The notes beneath the pieces are model-generated. The model worked only from the letters and a program-made list of their open reading frames with translations. It made no database searches and was not told the DNA's origin. 64,000 bases of DNA, from the NCBI GenBank assembly GCA_010093605.1, contig MU004198.1, positions 1,308,456 through 1,372,455 on the forward strand, written 5' to 3'. Made by a program: the position numbers and the translations under genes. Positions 21,296 to 32,272 of this stretch are shown one piece after another (positions within the stretch are counted from its first letter, which is position 1; every line of letters begins with the position of its first letter). This stretch comes from Lophium mytilinum (taxonomy: Eukaryota; Ascomycota; Dothideomycetes; Mytilinidiales; Mytilinidiaceae).

Positions 21296-23125
21296 ATGGC
21301 GAAGCTTCAAGCTGCTGCGTCGGGCTACCCCGTTGCCATCTTGCGATTTGCTATTTTCGTGCCGTTCGGCATTTACTTTGCAACTGCAGGCCAGCATTGG
21401 ACAACTATTAGGAAGCACGATGTCCTTCAGCACGCTCCTTACAGTCCCAGCATAGGACATGGAGAGCTCATTGCAGCAAGATGGGTATGCGTTCATTGTT
21501 CTCGTATCTCAGTCTTCTGTTCATGCGATCATCTTATACTCCTCCAATCTTCACGCCAACTTTTCTTCTTATTTCAAACCTCCAGCTGTGATGTTTCTGC
21601 AATGCCAACGACGATCAATCACCAATCTTGACCAATTCAATCTCTGCTTCACTCTTTCTAGATCTGCATCTCATACATCATATGTGTTTCTAGAAAGTGT
21701 GCTGACCGAATAGACCAAAACGGGCTTCTACTGGAATTTCGCTATCTGGATACCCAACATCATCTTTCCGGGACCTCTCGTTTTCTTAGTCGGCGTCTTC
21801 GACGCTGCCATTGCTACCATGTTAAGCATTGCCGTAAATTCACAGACCAAGCACAGTCCGCACACGTTCGGTGCTTGCAAGTGGGGAGGCGCCGAAACCT
21901 GGCAGGTACCCAACGGTACTGAGAGCTTTTTCACTGTGGCTGGCCGACTGAACGCCACAGTCGCTTCCCCGGAGAGAATGTGCAGGGACTACGTACAAGA
22001 ATGGCAATACAGTATGAGCATTGTGTGAGTGAAGTAGACCGATACTCTCTTGAACACACTCTAATCTACAACAGATCCCTGTACTGGACAATCGCTCTCT
22101 GCAACCTGTTCTTCAGCATCACGTCAACAGTATCCGCCTTCAAGTCTTCAACCCCACAGACCTTTCGCAAGAATATGTTCGACTCCGCCATGGCCATACC
22201 TCGCCTCGTCTTTTTTATTCTCATGGGCTTGTCTATTATCCCCGTCATCATCTTCCGCTGTCTCCCCATCCCTATCAAATCCCGCTTCCGCTTTGGCACC
22301 CGCTATACCGTCAGAGCCACCGAAGTTGTGCCACCGCCAAACGAAATAAAAATGCGCATGATGCGGCCCACGCCCATACCGCCCTCCCAAACGCGCTACG
22401 ACACATATGGCGCCTACGAGCAATCCACCAACGCCCTCGCCGACTTCCTCAACTACGACATCCTCGTTCTCCTCGCCCGCGACCTCCACTACGTCGACCT
22501 CATCAACCTCTCCCTCACCTCAAAGACCATGCGCGACGTCGTCTTCCCCGGCACCGATCACGCCGCCCGCTCCGACCACTTCGCCCTCTATACCTGCGAG
22601 CCCGACTCAAAAACCGAGTGCTGGAACTGCACGCTGCAAACCTGCCGCGGCTGCGGCTTCTGGAGCAACATGCCGCAGACCTCCACCCTCTTCCACCTCG
22701 ACGCCTGCGAACCCTACTGCAGCAGCTGCTACTTTAGCCACGTGTGTGCGCGTAAGGGGAAGGTCATGGACAACACGAAGTGCGTGTGCGCGCCGAAGCC
22801 GCCGCCGAGCTTGTGGAAGCGTGTGATGTTCGGCGAGACGTCGGCCAGGAATCAGGCGGGCGGGGCGTATGCGCGCACGGCGGCGTCGCGGCTGCTGTGC
22901 GCGATGTGCTGGGAGATGGGGCCGGATGAGGTGGCGCGGCGGCGCGAGGAGCGCACGAAGGCCGAGTTGCGGGATCCGAATCGCTGCAAGGCTTGCGCGA
23001 AGTGTGGGCTGGCGTTGGGGCGGGGGGTGAGGTGGTGGGTGCATAGTCAGTGTGGGAAGGAATGTCGGAGTCGGTTGCATCTGCCGTGGGGGATACTGGG
23101 GAAGAGTAGGGATGAGGAGGGGTGA
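21296..23125 (+). CDS. Multi-span membrane protein with F-box-like and Cys-rich cytosolic region
   Basis: Exons 21296-21484, 21714-22024 and 22075-23125; 516 residues. The N-terminal half has four likely membrane spans: YPVAILRFAIFVPFGIYFATA, WNFAIWIPNIIFPGPLVFLVGVF plus the following AAIATML stretch, LYWTIALCNLFFSITSTVSAF and AIPRLVFFILMGLSIIPVIIF. A region containing NGT and NAT sequons lies between spans and may face the lumen. After the last span comes ILVLLARDLHYVDLINLSLTSKTMRDVVFP (here split for length at about residues 316-345), which has the spacing of an F-box helix set. A Cys-rich region follows: CWNC, CRGC, CSSC, CAMC and CKACAKC pairs with further Cys/His. Function is unknown. 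The 229-base first intron is the least certain join, but its ends (GTATGC, GCTGACCGAATAG) and frame fit. Confidence 0.78.
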
Positions 23126-24463
23126 GTGGAGGCTGGAGTGTTAGAAAGCTTATAATGTGCATTAGTCCACCATCGGTCTTAGTGAAGAGGTTTGGTTCAG
23201 CAAGGCGTTCGGGTACGATTACACGATGTATATGACAGGAATTTCCATTGAAGTGTAAAGCACCTAGACTTAAGTTTGGCCACTCCTTGCAACTGCTTGG
23301 GGTACCTTGACTGGTTCTCAATTTCTGAAGATGATGTAAAGGCTAACGTAGCGAATATTAGGCTACCTTTTGACGAAGGATATAGCTGCAAGCTGGGGTA
23401 TCCCTTATAGTGGTGTCGATTACTCAAGAATGGAGCCAAAGTAGTGGTATATCCAGGCGCCCAACCTTATATTATAGTACTACGCGTATACCAGACAAAG
23501 TACAATTACAGTAACTTTTCAACGGATAGCAATGCTACAGAACCAAGAAAAGTAAGAAGATACCTAGCTTGAGTAATCACCCCTCAGTGTAAACGAACTC
23601 TACCTTTCGAGCGACCGCGTATCAATCCGGTATCCGAGATCACGCGCTTACAAGTGAGGTGAAAAGCTATCGGCTAGGCCATATAATCCGGAGTATTCTT
23701 GCTAAGATTATAATAAGAATGTCCCATGTCACAGAGGCGGGGTGGTAACACTCGACGTGCCTAGCGTGCGTGGAAACTTCTTATTTTGCATTTTTTGCCC
23801 TCCAGTCAACCTCAGGTTCGAGCCTCGGCTCGGATCCTGTCTTTTTGCGTATTACTTATCTTTTTGGCTGGTGATTCTCCGGAGTCTTATCACGTGACCT
23901 ATTACCTTTTCATCTCCAATGGTGCAATCTTTTGTATTGCTTCAGTACATTCCCGGCCTTCACCTTAGTCAGAGCTGACGTATCTTTCTTGGCATTTTTA
24001 TCCTCGTCAGCTCAGGTTTTACGGGGATCATGAAACAAGACCCAATCATACGACCGACAGTTGATGCTTTAGGCATACTGAAACATAGATCGTCTTGGAC
24101 TTGATGCGATGCGGTTAACGTTCGGGTAGCAGACGCATAGAGGGCTTGGTGTTTCATGCTTCCATGCTCACACTCTCAAAACAGATATGAAGATGGCGTG
24201 CATTGAAAGCACGATCGCACGGCAATTGCCTGCTTGGTTCGTCTTCTAGAAGACGTTTCGGGATGGGAGGGATTACCTCGACGCGTTGTGCTTGGATGCC
24301 ACAATGTCAGACATGATAAGGCATGTACATTTCTAATATTTTGAAGGTTATTGTCGCTTTATGAGTTGATCTCTTCTGCTTCTTTTTCTCCAGTTCAACT
24401 CTTGCCGCAGGCGGCTTTTTTGATTTTCTTCATTTAAACTATTAGTATAACTTTTGCGCAAAC
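23126..24463. other. Intergenic, holds copy 2 of the structured repeat
   Basis: About 1.3 kb between two plus-strand genes. Apart from the repeat at 23712-23825 I see only short, AT-rich, interrupted frames. The right end (from about 24340, C/T-rich) is probably the transporter promoter. Confidence 0.5.
23712..23825 (+). repeat. Two-copy structured repeat, copy 2 (tRNA-like B-box downstream)
   Basis: Arm AATAAGAA at 23712-23719 is complementary to TTCTTATT at 23778-23785; the arm sequence differs from copy 1, yet pairing is kept. The core at 23730-23773 matches copy 1 at 42 of 44 positions, in the same orientation. TTTTTT follows, then GGTTCGAGCCT at 23815-23825, two mismatches from the B-box consensus. 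Confidence 0.75.
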
Positions 24464-26354
24464 ATGGGCTGGGGTATTCTTCAGGATCCGCTGATGGCTA
24501 GTCCTCCGGGAACCTCTACCATTGGAGCGTCTCCAGTTGTTGGTAAGCCGACCCCTTTCACACGATAATGTGCTGTTTAGTTTTGATGCTTCGTTCACAG
24601 CGTATGCCCCAGGAGACACCGATTTCTTGCAGAAGGACGGGAACATCATCCTGCAACCACAACCATCAGACAACGTCAATGATCCTCTCAACTGTAAGTT
24701 AATTACTATGCCTGTAAGCAATGGCTGCACTCTTACTTACGAATAGGGTCTCCACTATGGAAGAATACCATCATGATCATTCTTGCGTTCAGTTCGGGGG
24801 TGACGACCGCGTAAGAACCTCCAGCTCAGACCGCAACGACAGACCTACTGATCAATCCGCCAGTCTCGGCCCAATGCTCACCCCCGGCCTCCAGACTATC
24901 GCAATCCAGTACCATGTCAGCCTCGACATGGTTTCAAGCCTCATGATCGGCTTTTTCGCGTTCTGGATCGGATCGACGACATTCTTCACAGCCGCCGGCG
25001 CAAATATTTGGGGAAAGCGGCCCTTCTTCCTCATATCCACCGTGATACTGATCGGTACCTGCGTCTGGGGATATCTGGCTACCGTAGGGTTTAGCTGCTG
25101 TTTCCGCTATGAAATGCTCTTGCTTACTAGACACAGTCCTTCCCATCGCTAGCAGCCATGCGTGTCGTCCAAGGCATGGCCTCCGCTCCCCTCGAGACAC
25201 TCGTCACCAGTTCCGTTTCCGACCTCTTCTTCGTCCACCAACGTGGCTCTCGCCTCGCTATTTGGGGTGTCATGCTTGCTTCCGGTGTCCTCCTAGGGTA
25301 AAGTTTCCCTCTTATCCATCTATTATCATTGTATACTAACATACCCAGCCAAACCATCTCCGGATACATAATCCAGACCCTCGGCATCCGCTCCACCTTC
25401 GCCATCGCAGGCATGATCTTTATCCTCCTCTTACCTCTAACCTACTTCTTCGTCCTAGAGACCACCTTCACCTCCCCACGCGAGCGCACCGTCCAGCTGC
25501 AAGAAAAGGGAAACTCCTTCTGGATGATTGAACACGATGAACGAGAGCTCTACCGCCGCCGGCTGCGCGTCTTCCGCGGCCGCCTTAGTCCCGAGAGCTA
25601 CTGGAAAGGCGTGGTGAAGCCATTCCCGCTGATCGCGTACCCGGCTGTGCTCTTCAGCACTATCGTGTACGGGTCGTTCTTCACGCGGCTGCTTGTCATC
25701 TCGGTGCTATCGGCCACCGCTTTCGGAAGTCCGCCGTACAATCTCACGCCATCACAGATTGGGCTAACGAATCTTCCATTGTTCGGCGTCGCGTTGATAG
25801 GCTCGCCGCTATCCGGGTGGATGGCAGACGCGATAGTGAAGAGCATGGCGCGCCGCAACCGGGGTGTATTCGAGCCCGAATTTCGGCTCACGCTCATGCT
25901 AGTCGCCGTGCCGCTGTCCACCATCGGCTTCCTCGGCTTCGGAATGAGTGTAGACAGCCAAGCGCCGCTGGTCTGGCCGCTCGTCTTCATGTCTTTGCAC
26001 TCGCTCTCGATCCCGTTCGCGACGCAGGCGAGTTTGACGTACGTGATTGACTGCCACCCGAAGGACGCGAACCAGGCGTTCGTAACGATCAATTTCGCCA
26101 AAGCGGTGTTCACGTTCCTAGCGACGACGTATGTGAACGGGTGGTATCTGCGAGTGGGGCCGAAGGAGGTGTTTCATATTATCGCGGCGATCAACTTGGT
26201 AGTTTGCGCGTTAACTGTACCCGCGTATGTCTTTGGGAAGAGGTTTAGGGGCATGGTGAGTTCTGAGCGCTTTCGTGTTCTGGAAAGTGGGCGGTACTAA
26301 TGGAGCCAATGTTAGGTTGCGCGGAGTAGACTTGCGCAGAAGCTGTCGGGGTAG
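24464..26354 (+). CDS. Major facilitator superfamily transporter, multidrug (DHA1) type
   Basis: Seven exons: 24464-24542, 24601-24693, 24747-24810, 24864-25083, 25137-25297, 25349-26255 and 26316-26354; 520 residues. After splicing the protein has about twelve hydrophobic helices. Fungal drug:H+ antiporter signatures are visible: VNDPLNW-SPLWKN just before helix 1, GANIWGKRP in the loop between helices 2 and 3 (in place of the usual GxLADRxGRR), a RVVQGMASAPLETLVTSSVSDLFFVHQRG block around helices 4-5, and a central loop of about 60 charged residues. It should export small molecules across the plasma membrane using the proton gradient; substrate unknown. If the last intron is retained, the protein would end 15 codons after 26255; the spliced end VARSRLAQKLSG fits the family better. 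No biosynthetic gene neighbours it. Confidence 0.88.
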
Positions 26355-29221
26355 ACGGGATGGTGTTTCAGACACGTGGGTATGGTAGCATTTTGGTACA
26401 GTGACAGGTCATAAGTCTGGACACACTCGTTCGCTACTGCTTGGGGGTCCCCCGCAGATTTTCGAGACCCAAGGTCCACGTTGAGTCTCAGGTAGTTTAA
26501 ATTGGGCTGCCTCTTGGCTGACTAGATACTAAATAGCCAAGCTTCCCCCTATAGCGATGCCAAGCTTGCAAGACTCAAGCCGAGGAGTAAAGATCTATAT
26601 GCCCAAAATTATCATTTAGCATTGTAGGATGTTCATGTACATGCATCGAAGGGTGACGATGATATAGAGGTAGTTTTGATGGAACAATAAAATTGATGAC
26701 GTGCAACGAGTGTACTACGTAGCAGCATTGACGAGAAAGATGTGACAGTACAATGCCTCGATATGGGTCTGTGTAGGCGTTCTTACCAATGGTCAAAGTG
26801 CTCTAACCCACTTGCGAGTCTTCGAAGGAGATGGTAACTCAGCGCTTTGTACGTTCCGTAAGCTCGCTGGCCACCCTAAACACTGCTGTCAAGCACGTCA
26901 AAACAAGGCTCCTAGATAGAGCAAACACTAACATGTGTGCAAGCTCAGCGATCAATCTCACAACCGTAACCCAGTAGTTCCAGATATTCCAACGTCATCG
27001 TATTGTTCCTCATTCAGCCCGGCCATTGCGACATCAGTCAATTCGGCGACAAGTTCCCACGATGTGCAGCAGGAGCAGCCTTTCGAGGTTGACAGCTCTC
27101 CATTGTCTGGCCTGGAGAAGAGCGCGGGTTGATCTGAAGGTCCCTCCGACTGCCAGCGGGTAACCGGAACAAGTGCTTTGATGTGGGAACCGGTTGGGAA
27201 ATGGTTGAGAAGCGGCGCGTGGTACATGCAGCCTGGTAACGGTTTCGGAGCATCGCGATAGCCTGCAGAGTCGTAGTCAACATCATAAGCCCCTAGTCAG
27301 GGTAGGTCATCGAGAAAAAGACGGTCAACAGTTCACACAATGTAGAACAAACATGAAGATAGTAATTAAAAACGAGAAAACTGTAGGATGTATGGCTAGG
27401 AGATTGCGGCCCTTGCTAACACTTGCCAGGGTTCGTGTTGGACGATCGAAGTGATAGTTGGTCCACACCAGCTACATTCCTTTTAGAAGACGGCGACTCT
27501 GCTGCCAAATGAACCTGTTCTATTTCTTGGGATGAGATGGTGGCTTTGGAGCTGTGGTCCGACTCCTGGCTCGTTCTGCTAATGCTGTTAGCCTCAGTTA
27601 CATGACCTCCGTATGCCAGTCCTTACCCTTTTACCTGAACAAGAGTCATGACAATATCCTAGAGATACTTGGTGAAGGGGTATTCAAATTGTGAAGCTAT
27701 GCAAGGAATTCGACGTTAAGCTGCAAGGTGCTCTTGGACGGGAGAATGGCGCGTCGACTTCATTTGAACACGCTGACCCGCCACCCTCGCAGGATCTTGG
27801 AGAAAGCATAGCAATTGACGTGGCGTGGGGCGAAGGTGAAATGGGCGACCTTCTTTCGTTTGCCTTATTTTGGCCACACAGTAGCAGAAAGTTGAAAGTG
27901 CCGCGCGGATGGCTACGTGAAATCGTGCGGTTCGAAGGCGGGTGACCTTCTACTTCTCTAGAAAATGGCACCGCTATAGGCTCTAGAAGGTCAGTGACAG
28001 CACCTTAGAACAGACAACATGCAACGCTGCAGTGAGCTGTCATGGGGTATCATGAGGTGTCTGGACGGGATTGTGGCGATGAGTCGAGAGAGAAAGATGA
28101 TAGGAGATAAGCAACACGCGGATCACGAGTTTGCCACCACATTTGGTCCCTCTCATTTCGCTAGACCCGGCTAGCCCGTTGTTCTTGTGATACCAGCTGC
28201 ATGGCACCTTGTGGGGCAATCCAACCAGCCCTGCGAACTGTATTCGTCTGACGGCAGGTTCCCTTGAAAAGCCGCCCTCTCTGGGCTTGTGTGCACTTGC
28301 CTAGCATAGCTTGAGGTCCATTAGTCTCCGAGGAAAGTGTGGAGCGACAGTCTAAGCAAGCATTATAGCTCTTCGGGCCCCAGATGGTGTTGAACTGCCA
28401 CTGCATGTTGAATGGGGCAGAGTCGGGCACAGGAGAATGGGGCTGGTACAGAAGCTGCGCGGATCCTCTAGAAATCAGAGCTTACTCCGCCACGGAAGCT
28501 GGCTGGCTTCGATGAGTTTGCATCTCCATTGAGGAGACGCGGTGGGGACTCCGAGATCTGAAAGGGATGCCACGTCGAAGGTTTTGCTCCCGGTCAATGT
28601 GGAGATTCAGAGGCGACTTAGGGACCGCATCAGGAGTTCGCTCCATAACTTTACGATCCGTACTATCACTGCGGTTTCTTGAAGCATCTGACTGTGCTGT
28701 CAGAAGTAGGAAGTCATCGGCCGGATGCTACCGTTTACACTGGCGAATGATGGTTACGTGGGGGAGTAGCCGTACTGAGCGCCCTCTCGGCCCGTAAAGA
28801 AAGTGTATCACAAACGGCGAGACTGAATATTGACTTCTAGTGTGATTGTAAGTGATTGATGCGTCTGATAGGACGGAAAAGGCCCTGTGGAATGGTGACG
28901 CGGGCCCGTGATGCGTGCCCGTGGTGGTGCTGGGGACTCTCAATGGCGGCGTTTCGCTGGGAGTGGCGACATCGTCGTTTTTGCCACCGGATAGAGTAGC
29001 TCAAGAAGCGGTCAGAGGCAAATCGTGGTGTAGACCGGAAGCCTGAGGTTGCCTGGAGGTCTTGGGGGGGAGTGCGTGGAAGGTTTGCCGCTAGGCTTCT
29101 TTCGGTCCTTAGCGCGAGCCCGGCATGGAGCCCGAGTGCCTTTGCATCTGCCAACTCACCGCCATCAAGCCGACCTTCCCCACCGGATGCTGCAGCAGAG
29201 CCTCATGCCACGTTAGGGCCC
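26355..29221. other. Gene-poor stretch of 2.9 kb
   Basis: I find no gene. Frames reach about 100 codons (27684-27971 minus, 28161-28430 minus, 28567-28797 plus) with no domain and no convincing joins. Base composition drifts between AT-rich and mixed. There is no clear tandem repeat and no transposase or polymerase fragment. It could be decayed sequence, a lineage-specific gene I cannot see, or a long non-coding transcript. Confidence 0.45.
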
Positions 29222-30743
29222 ATGGACCATGTGGCCAGCACCATCGTCGAACGGGTTCAGTCGCTGAGCGACATTGAACTCGCCTCACTCCTCTGCCTTG
29301 TCGCTGACCAGCATTGCATCATCGAGGCCGAAGAAGGTCTATTGGATGGTGTCGAGCGGGAGATACAGCTTGTAAATATGTCCAGAGCTGAAATGAAGAA
29401 TTGCGTTTATAGCTGACCCATAAAGGTGGCTTCTGACGTATTTGGATTATCATGCTGCGTCTTAAACTGCTCGGAGAGCACCACTTTAGATGACTTCGAC
29501 AAGGGCATTCTCATGGCGGAAGACGATGACGGATTCGATTCCAGTGAGAGGAGAAGATCTAAAGACGATGTAAGAGTCGCTCCTCATTAATCCATGTATA
29601 TCTCATAACGCCAATCATCTCCTTGACCACACGCTCGCCTTGGCCAGCCAACATTAGTATCTAATTCATTCACACAGTGTTTCTCCTCCTTCTCTATCTC
29701 GGATCAAAGAAGGCAGTCAGACAAACGCGTTTCAAGATCGCCAGGAGCCTTCACTTCACTAGATAGTCGAAAGATTGCCAATATCGTCATTGCAAAGAAC
29801 TTAAATGAGACCAATCAACAAGTCCAAATTCAGGTTCTCGAGGTAGGTATTATCCGACAAGCAGTGTGAGGATGAATCTATGCTTAACTACTTCGCAGCT
29901 CATACGCGGGAAGAGGGTTTTCACGAGAACGGCAGTTCACGCAGCACCGAAACCTTTTCTATTCATAGCATTGAATGCCTACGAGTCCGAACTTAAGCTC
30001 ACCCAACACTTGGTAAGCTCAACTTCCCCATTTTCAACGAGCACATCTAAGTAGTCATGCAGAACGATCAATTCTTCCTTTCGCACAGGCACTTCGCCGA
30101 GGATGGCGTTCCCAACCTAGAAGAATTGGTAGCAAAAGCGAACTTTTCAGAAGATGGCACGTCAGCCTCATCGGTAATACGATCGCCCCCGATGAAACTC
30201 CCTGCTTCAAAGTCTTTGACGCCGATCTTTTCGCAAGACGTAAGTGCCCGGCTGTGATTTTCGCGCTCGACCTAGCTAATGGTTTTCCAGGACCTTGACG
30301 CACTCGTAGCTTCCACCGCGGAAGTGCGAATAAGCCCTGAAATCCGTGCATATATGCACAACATCATCGTCTTCTTGAGACTGCACCGCGCTGTTGCAGG
30401 TGGCATCTCCGCAACCTCTACGCGGCATTTTAGCGCGCTAGTCCGGTAAGTTTTCCACGTTTCTTCGTCGATATCCTCCTATCTTATATTAGATGTGAGT
30501 TCTGAACATCGCTTTCTGTACAGAACTCTCGCGCCCCTCCATGGTTATACATATGCGTCGCCATCTCTCGTCACCCTTGCAATCAGCAAGGTCTTCCGAC
30601 ATAGGATCGAGCTTACCACTCCAGAAAACGAGCGAAGCATGCAGTGGGGAAGCTCCCTAGATGCTGTAAAGGCCGTGTTGGATGGTGTGACTGCGGAGGA
30701 CGTCATAGAAGAGGTGCTAGAGGCAGTAGAGGCTCCATTATAG
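29222..30743 (+). CDS. Fungal protein with C-terminal MoxR/ChlI-type AAA lid, no ATPase core
   Basis: Seven exons: 29222-29371, 29426-29569, 29678-29842, 29899-30012, 30063-30239, 30291-30445 and 30524-30743; 374 residues with frame kept at every join. The N-terminus reads VQSLSDIELASLLCLVADQHCIIEAEEG. The middle has LDSRKIANIVIAKNLNE and ELIRGKRVFTRTAVHAAPKPFLFIAL, echoing the part of MoxR/magnesium-chelatase ATPases that discusses sensor strands, but there is no Walker A (GxxGxGKT) and no clear Walker B. The last 120 residues (SPEIRAYMHNIIVFLRLHRAV, then LAPLHGYTYASPSLVTLAISKVFRHRIEL) closely follow the AAA lid of that family. Related fungal proteins are annotated as magnesium chelatase, though fungi make no chlorophyll. 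Role unknown; a partner-binding protein is a fair guess. Confidence 0.82.
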
Positions 30744-31972
30744 GAGTAGAGAGTACCAAGACAGATATCTATACATGACAGTAGCTTCTAGTGTTCACCT
30801 TTTCCCAAGGTCTCTGATGACATGTTGAGCCACCCCGGACAACGGCGAGCTAGGTCAATTTTGCGCGTGTCAGTTCGCTCTACATCGCACCCCTTTCGCC
30901 GATGTATTATGCTAAAAGTCTTCGGAAACATCTTTACCACTGTTATACATTACATTGACTGAAACTTGACATCTCATGATTTGTGAGGTGAGTATGGCCA
31001 GGAGCGTCCCAGATCGATACAACTACTGCCAAAACGTTCGTCTAGTGCCCTTGAGTAGTGAAGATTAGCAGCGTCCTGTTCACCACTTCACCTCGTCGTT
31101 AGAGAAATTAGCAGACATCCGAGCCGACGTACAATCCTTAGCATTTTATCTCCGTCAGATACGGCACCACAAACAGCGACAAGTACGCTAATGGCTAGCG
31201 GGTTGGATCTTTCTAATGTAAGCTTTTCAGGAGTTAACGTTTTATCAAAATCCTTGAGCGCGTTAAGACACTGCTGACAGTGGTAAGCAGTTAGGGGCAC
31301 CAGACGAGCGTCTTGACAATAGTGTTACCGATGGAAGACGCCCCTGGCCATACTCGCTTTTTACAACACAGGATGTCAAGTTCTAGGGGGGGTGAATTGG
31401 GCGTGTAGGTGTGTACATCTGCGCGTTACCGACGTAAGACGCCCCTGGCCCTACATATTCTCTAAATCCCAAGATGTCAAGTTCTGGACAGCGTGAATCG
31501 GGCGTGCGGGGTTACGTCTGCGCGCTTAGAATCGAGCGCCTGTGGCGAGCGTCTTGACAATAGTGTCACCGACGGAAGACGCCCCTGGCCTAATACAATT
31601 TCTGAATCATAAGATGTCATGTTCCAGACAGCGTGCATCGGGCGCGGGGATGTTACCCTGTGATACTTGATAAAATAAATCCATCTTGTTGCGCAAGGCC
31701 CGCTTTTCTTCCTTCTCCTCCATCTTACAGATCCATCCCTTTAAATCGTCGACATTTCGATCTGACCACCATAAGCACCGCCATCATGGCCAGCAACAAC
31801 GTCAGCTGTCAATCTCTTCACCGTTCACCATCGCCTTGACTTTAGACAGAATCACGCCCTCATCATTCCGAGTTGCTTTGCGAAAACCCACATTGCACTC
31901 TCCTTATACTACACCCAGAGGCTAACTCTCACAGCAGAACCACTCCAACACCCGCGACCCTCCGACGCCACC
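30744..31972. other. Intergenic with a tandem minisatellite
   Basis: About 1.2 kb. The right half contains the three-unit repeat at 31306-31660. A 70-codon minus-strand frame at 31088-31300 shows no domain. The final 300 bases are C/T-rich and could be the leader of the coiled-coil ORF that follows. Confidence 0.5.
31306..31660 (+). repeat. Three-unit tandem repeat, about 100-140 bp per unit
   Basis: GAC-GCCCCTGGCC occurs at 31337-31349, 31438-31450 and 31578-31590. Each is preceded by TACCGAYG/CACCGACGG and followed by AGATGTCAAGTTC-like and GGTGAATTGGGCG/GCGTGAATCGGGCG segments. Units 1 and 3 also share GAGCGTCTTGACAATAGTGT; unit 2 lacks this 5' part. Confidence 0.85.
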
Positions 31973-32272
31973 ATGGAGGATGCGCCTGCTCGCTCAATCG
32001 CGGAGTTGGAGGCCGAAAACCTCCATCTGAGGCAGAGCTTCGAGGAGGTGGAGAAGGAGCTGAAGAGGATTCGCGCGTCGGATGAGCGCATGAAGAGACG
32101 TATTGAGGAGTCGAAGGGGAAGAAATCCGGGCAAAAGTGGCAGGACTTGCAGTACTCCTGGCGCCACGATCATAATCCGGCCTGTAATGCCGAAGTTACA
32201 GACTCCACAAGCATATCAATCGATCATAGAAGCTTGTCGATATCAAAGTTCTGCTCTTTCCGTGATGATTAG
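31973..32272 (+). CDS. Possible small coiled-coil protein, 3' end doubtful
   Basis: ATG at 31973 lies in a good context (GCCACCATGG) and opens a frame of 99 codons. Residues 6-50 form a strong heptad helix (SIAELEAENLHLRQSFEEVEK, then ELKRIRASDERMKRRIEESK). After about residue 55 the sequence loses coiled-coil character and overlaps, antisense, the C-terminal codons of DPH7 (32196-32272). So either an intron or a stop has been missed, or the 5' part is a fragment of a longer gene. No family recognised. Confidence 0.35.
   Translation: MEDAPARSIAELEAENLHLRQSFEEVEKELKRIRASDERMKRRIEESKGKKSGQKWQDLQYSWRHDHNPACNAEVTDSTSISIDHRSLSISKFCSFRDD

Noticed and set aside
22407-22826. Thr/Ser/Pro-rich frame resembling a mucin-like protein
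   Set aside because: Out-of-frame reading of the Cys-rich exon of the membrane F-box-like gene.
31306-31660. CRISPR-like spaced repeats
   Set aside because: Only three diverged units with unequal spacing, no short identical repeats, and a eukaryotic context.
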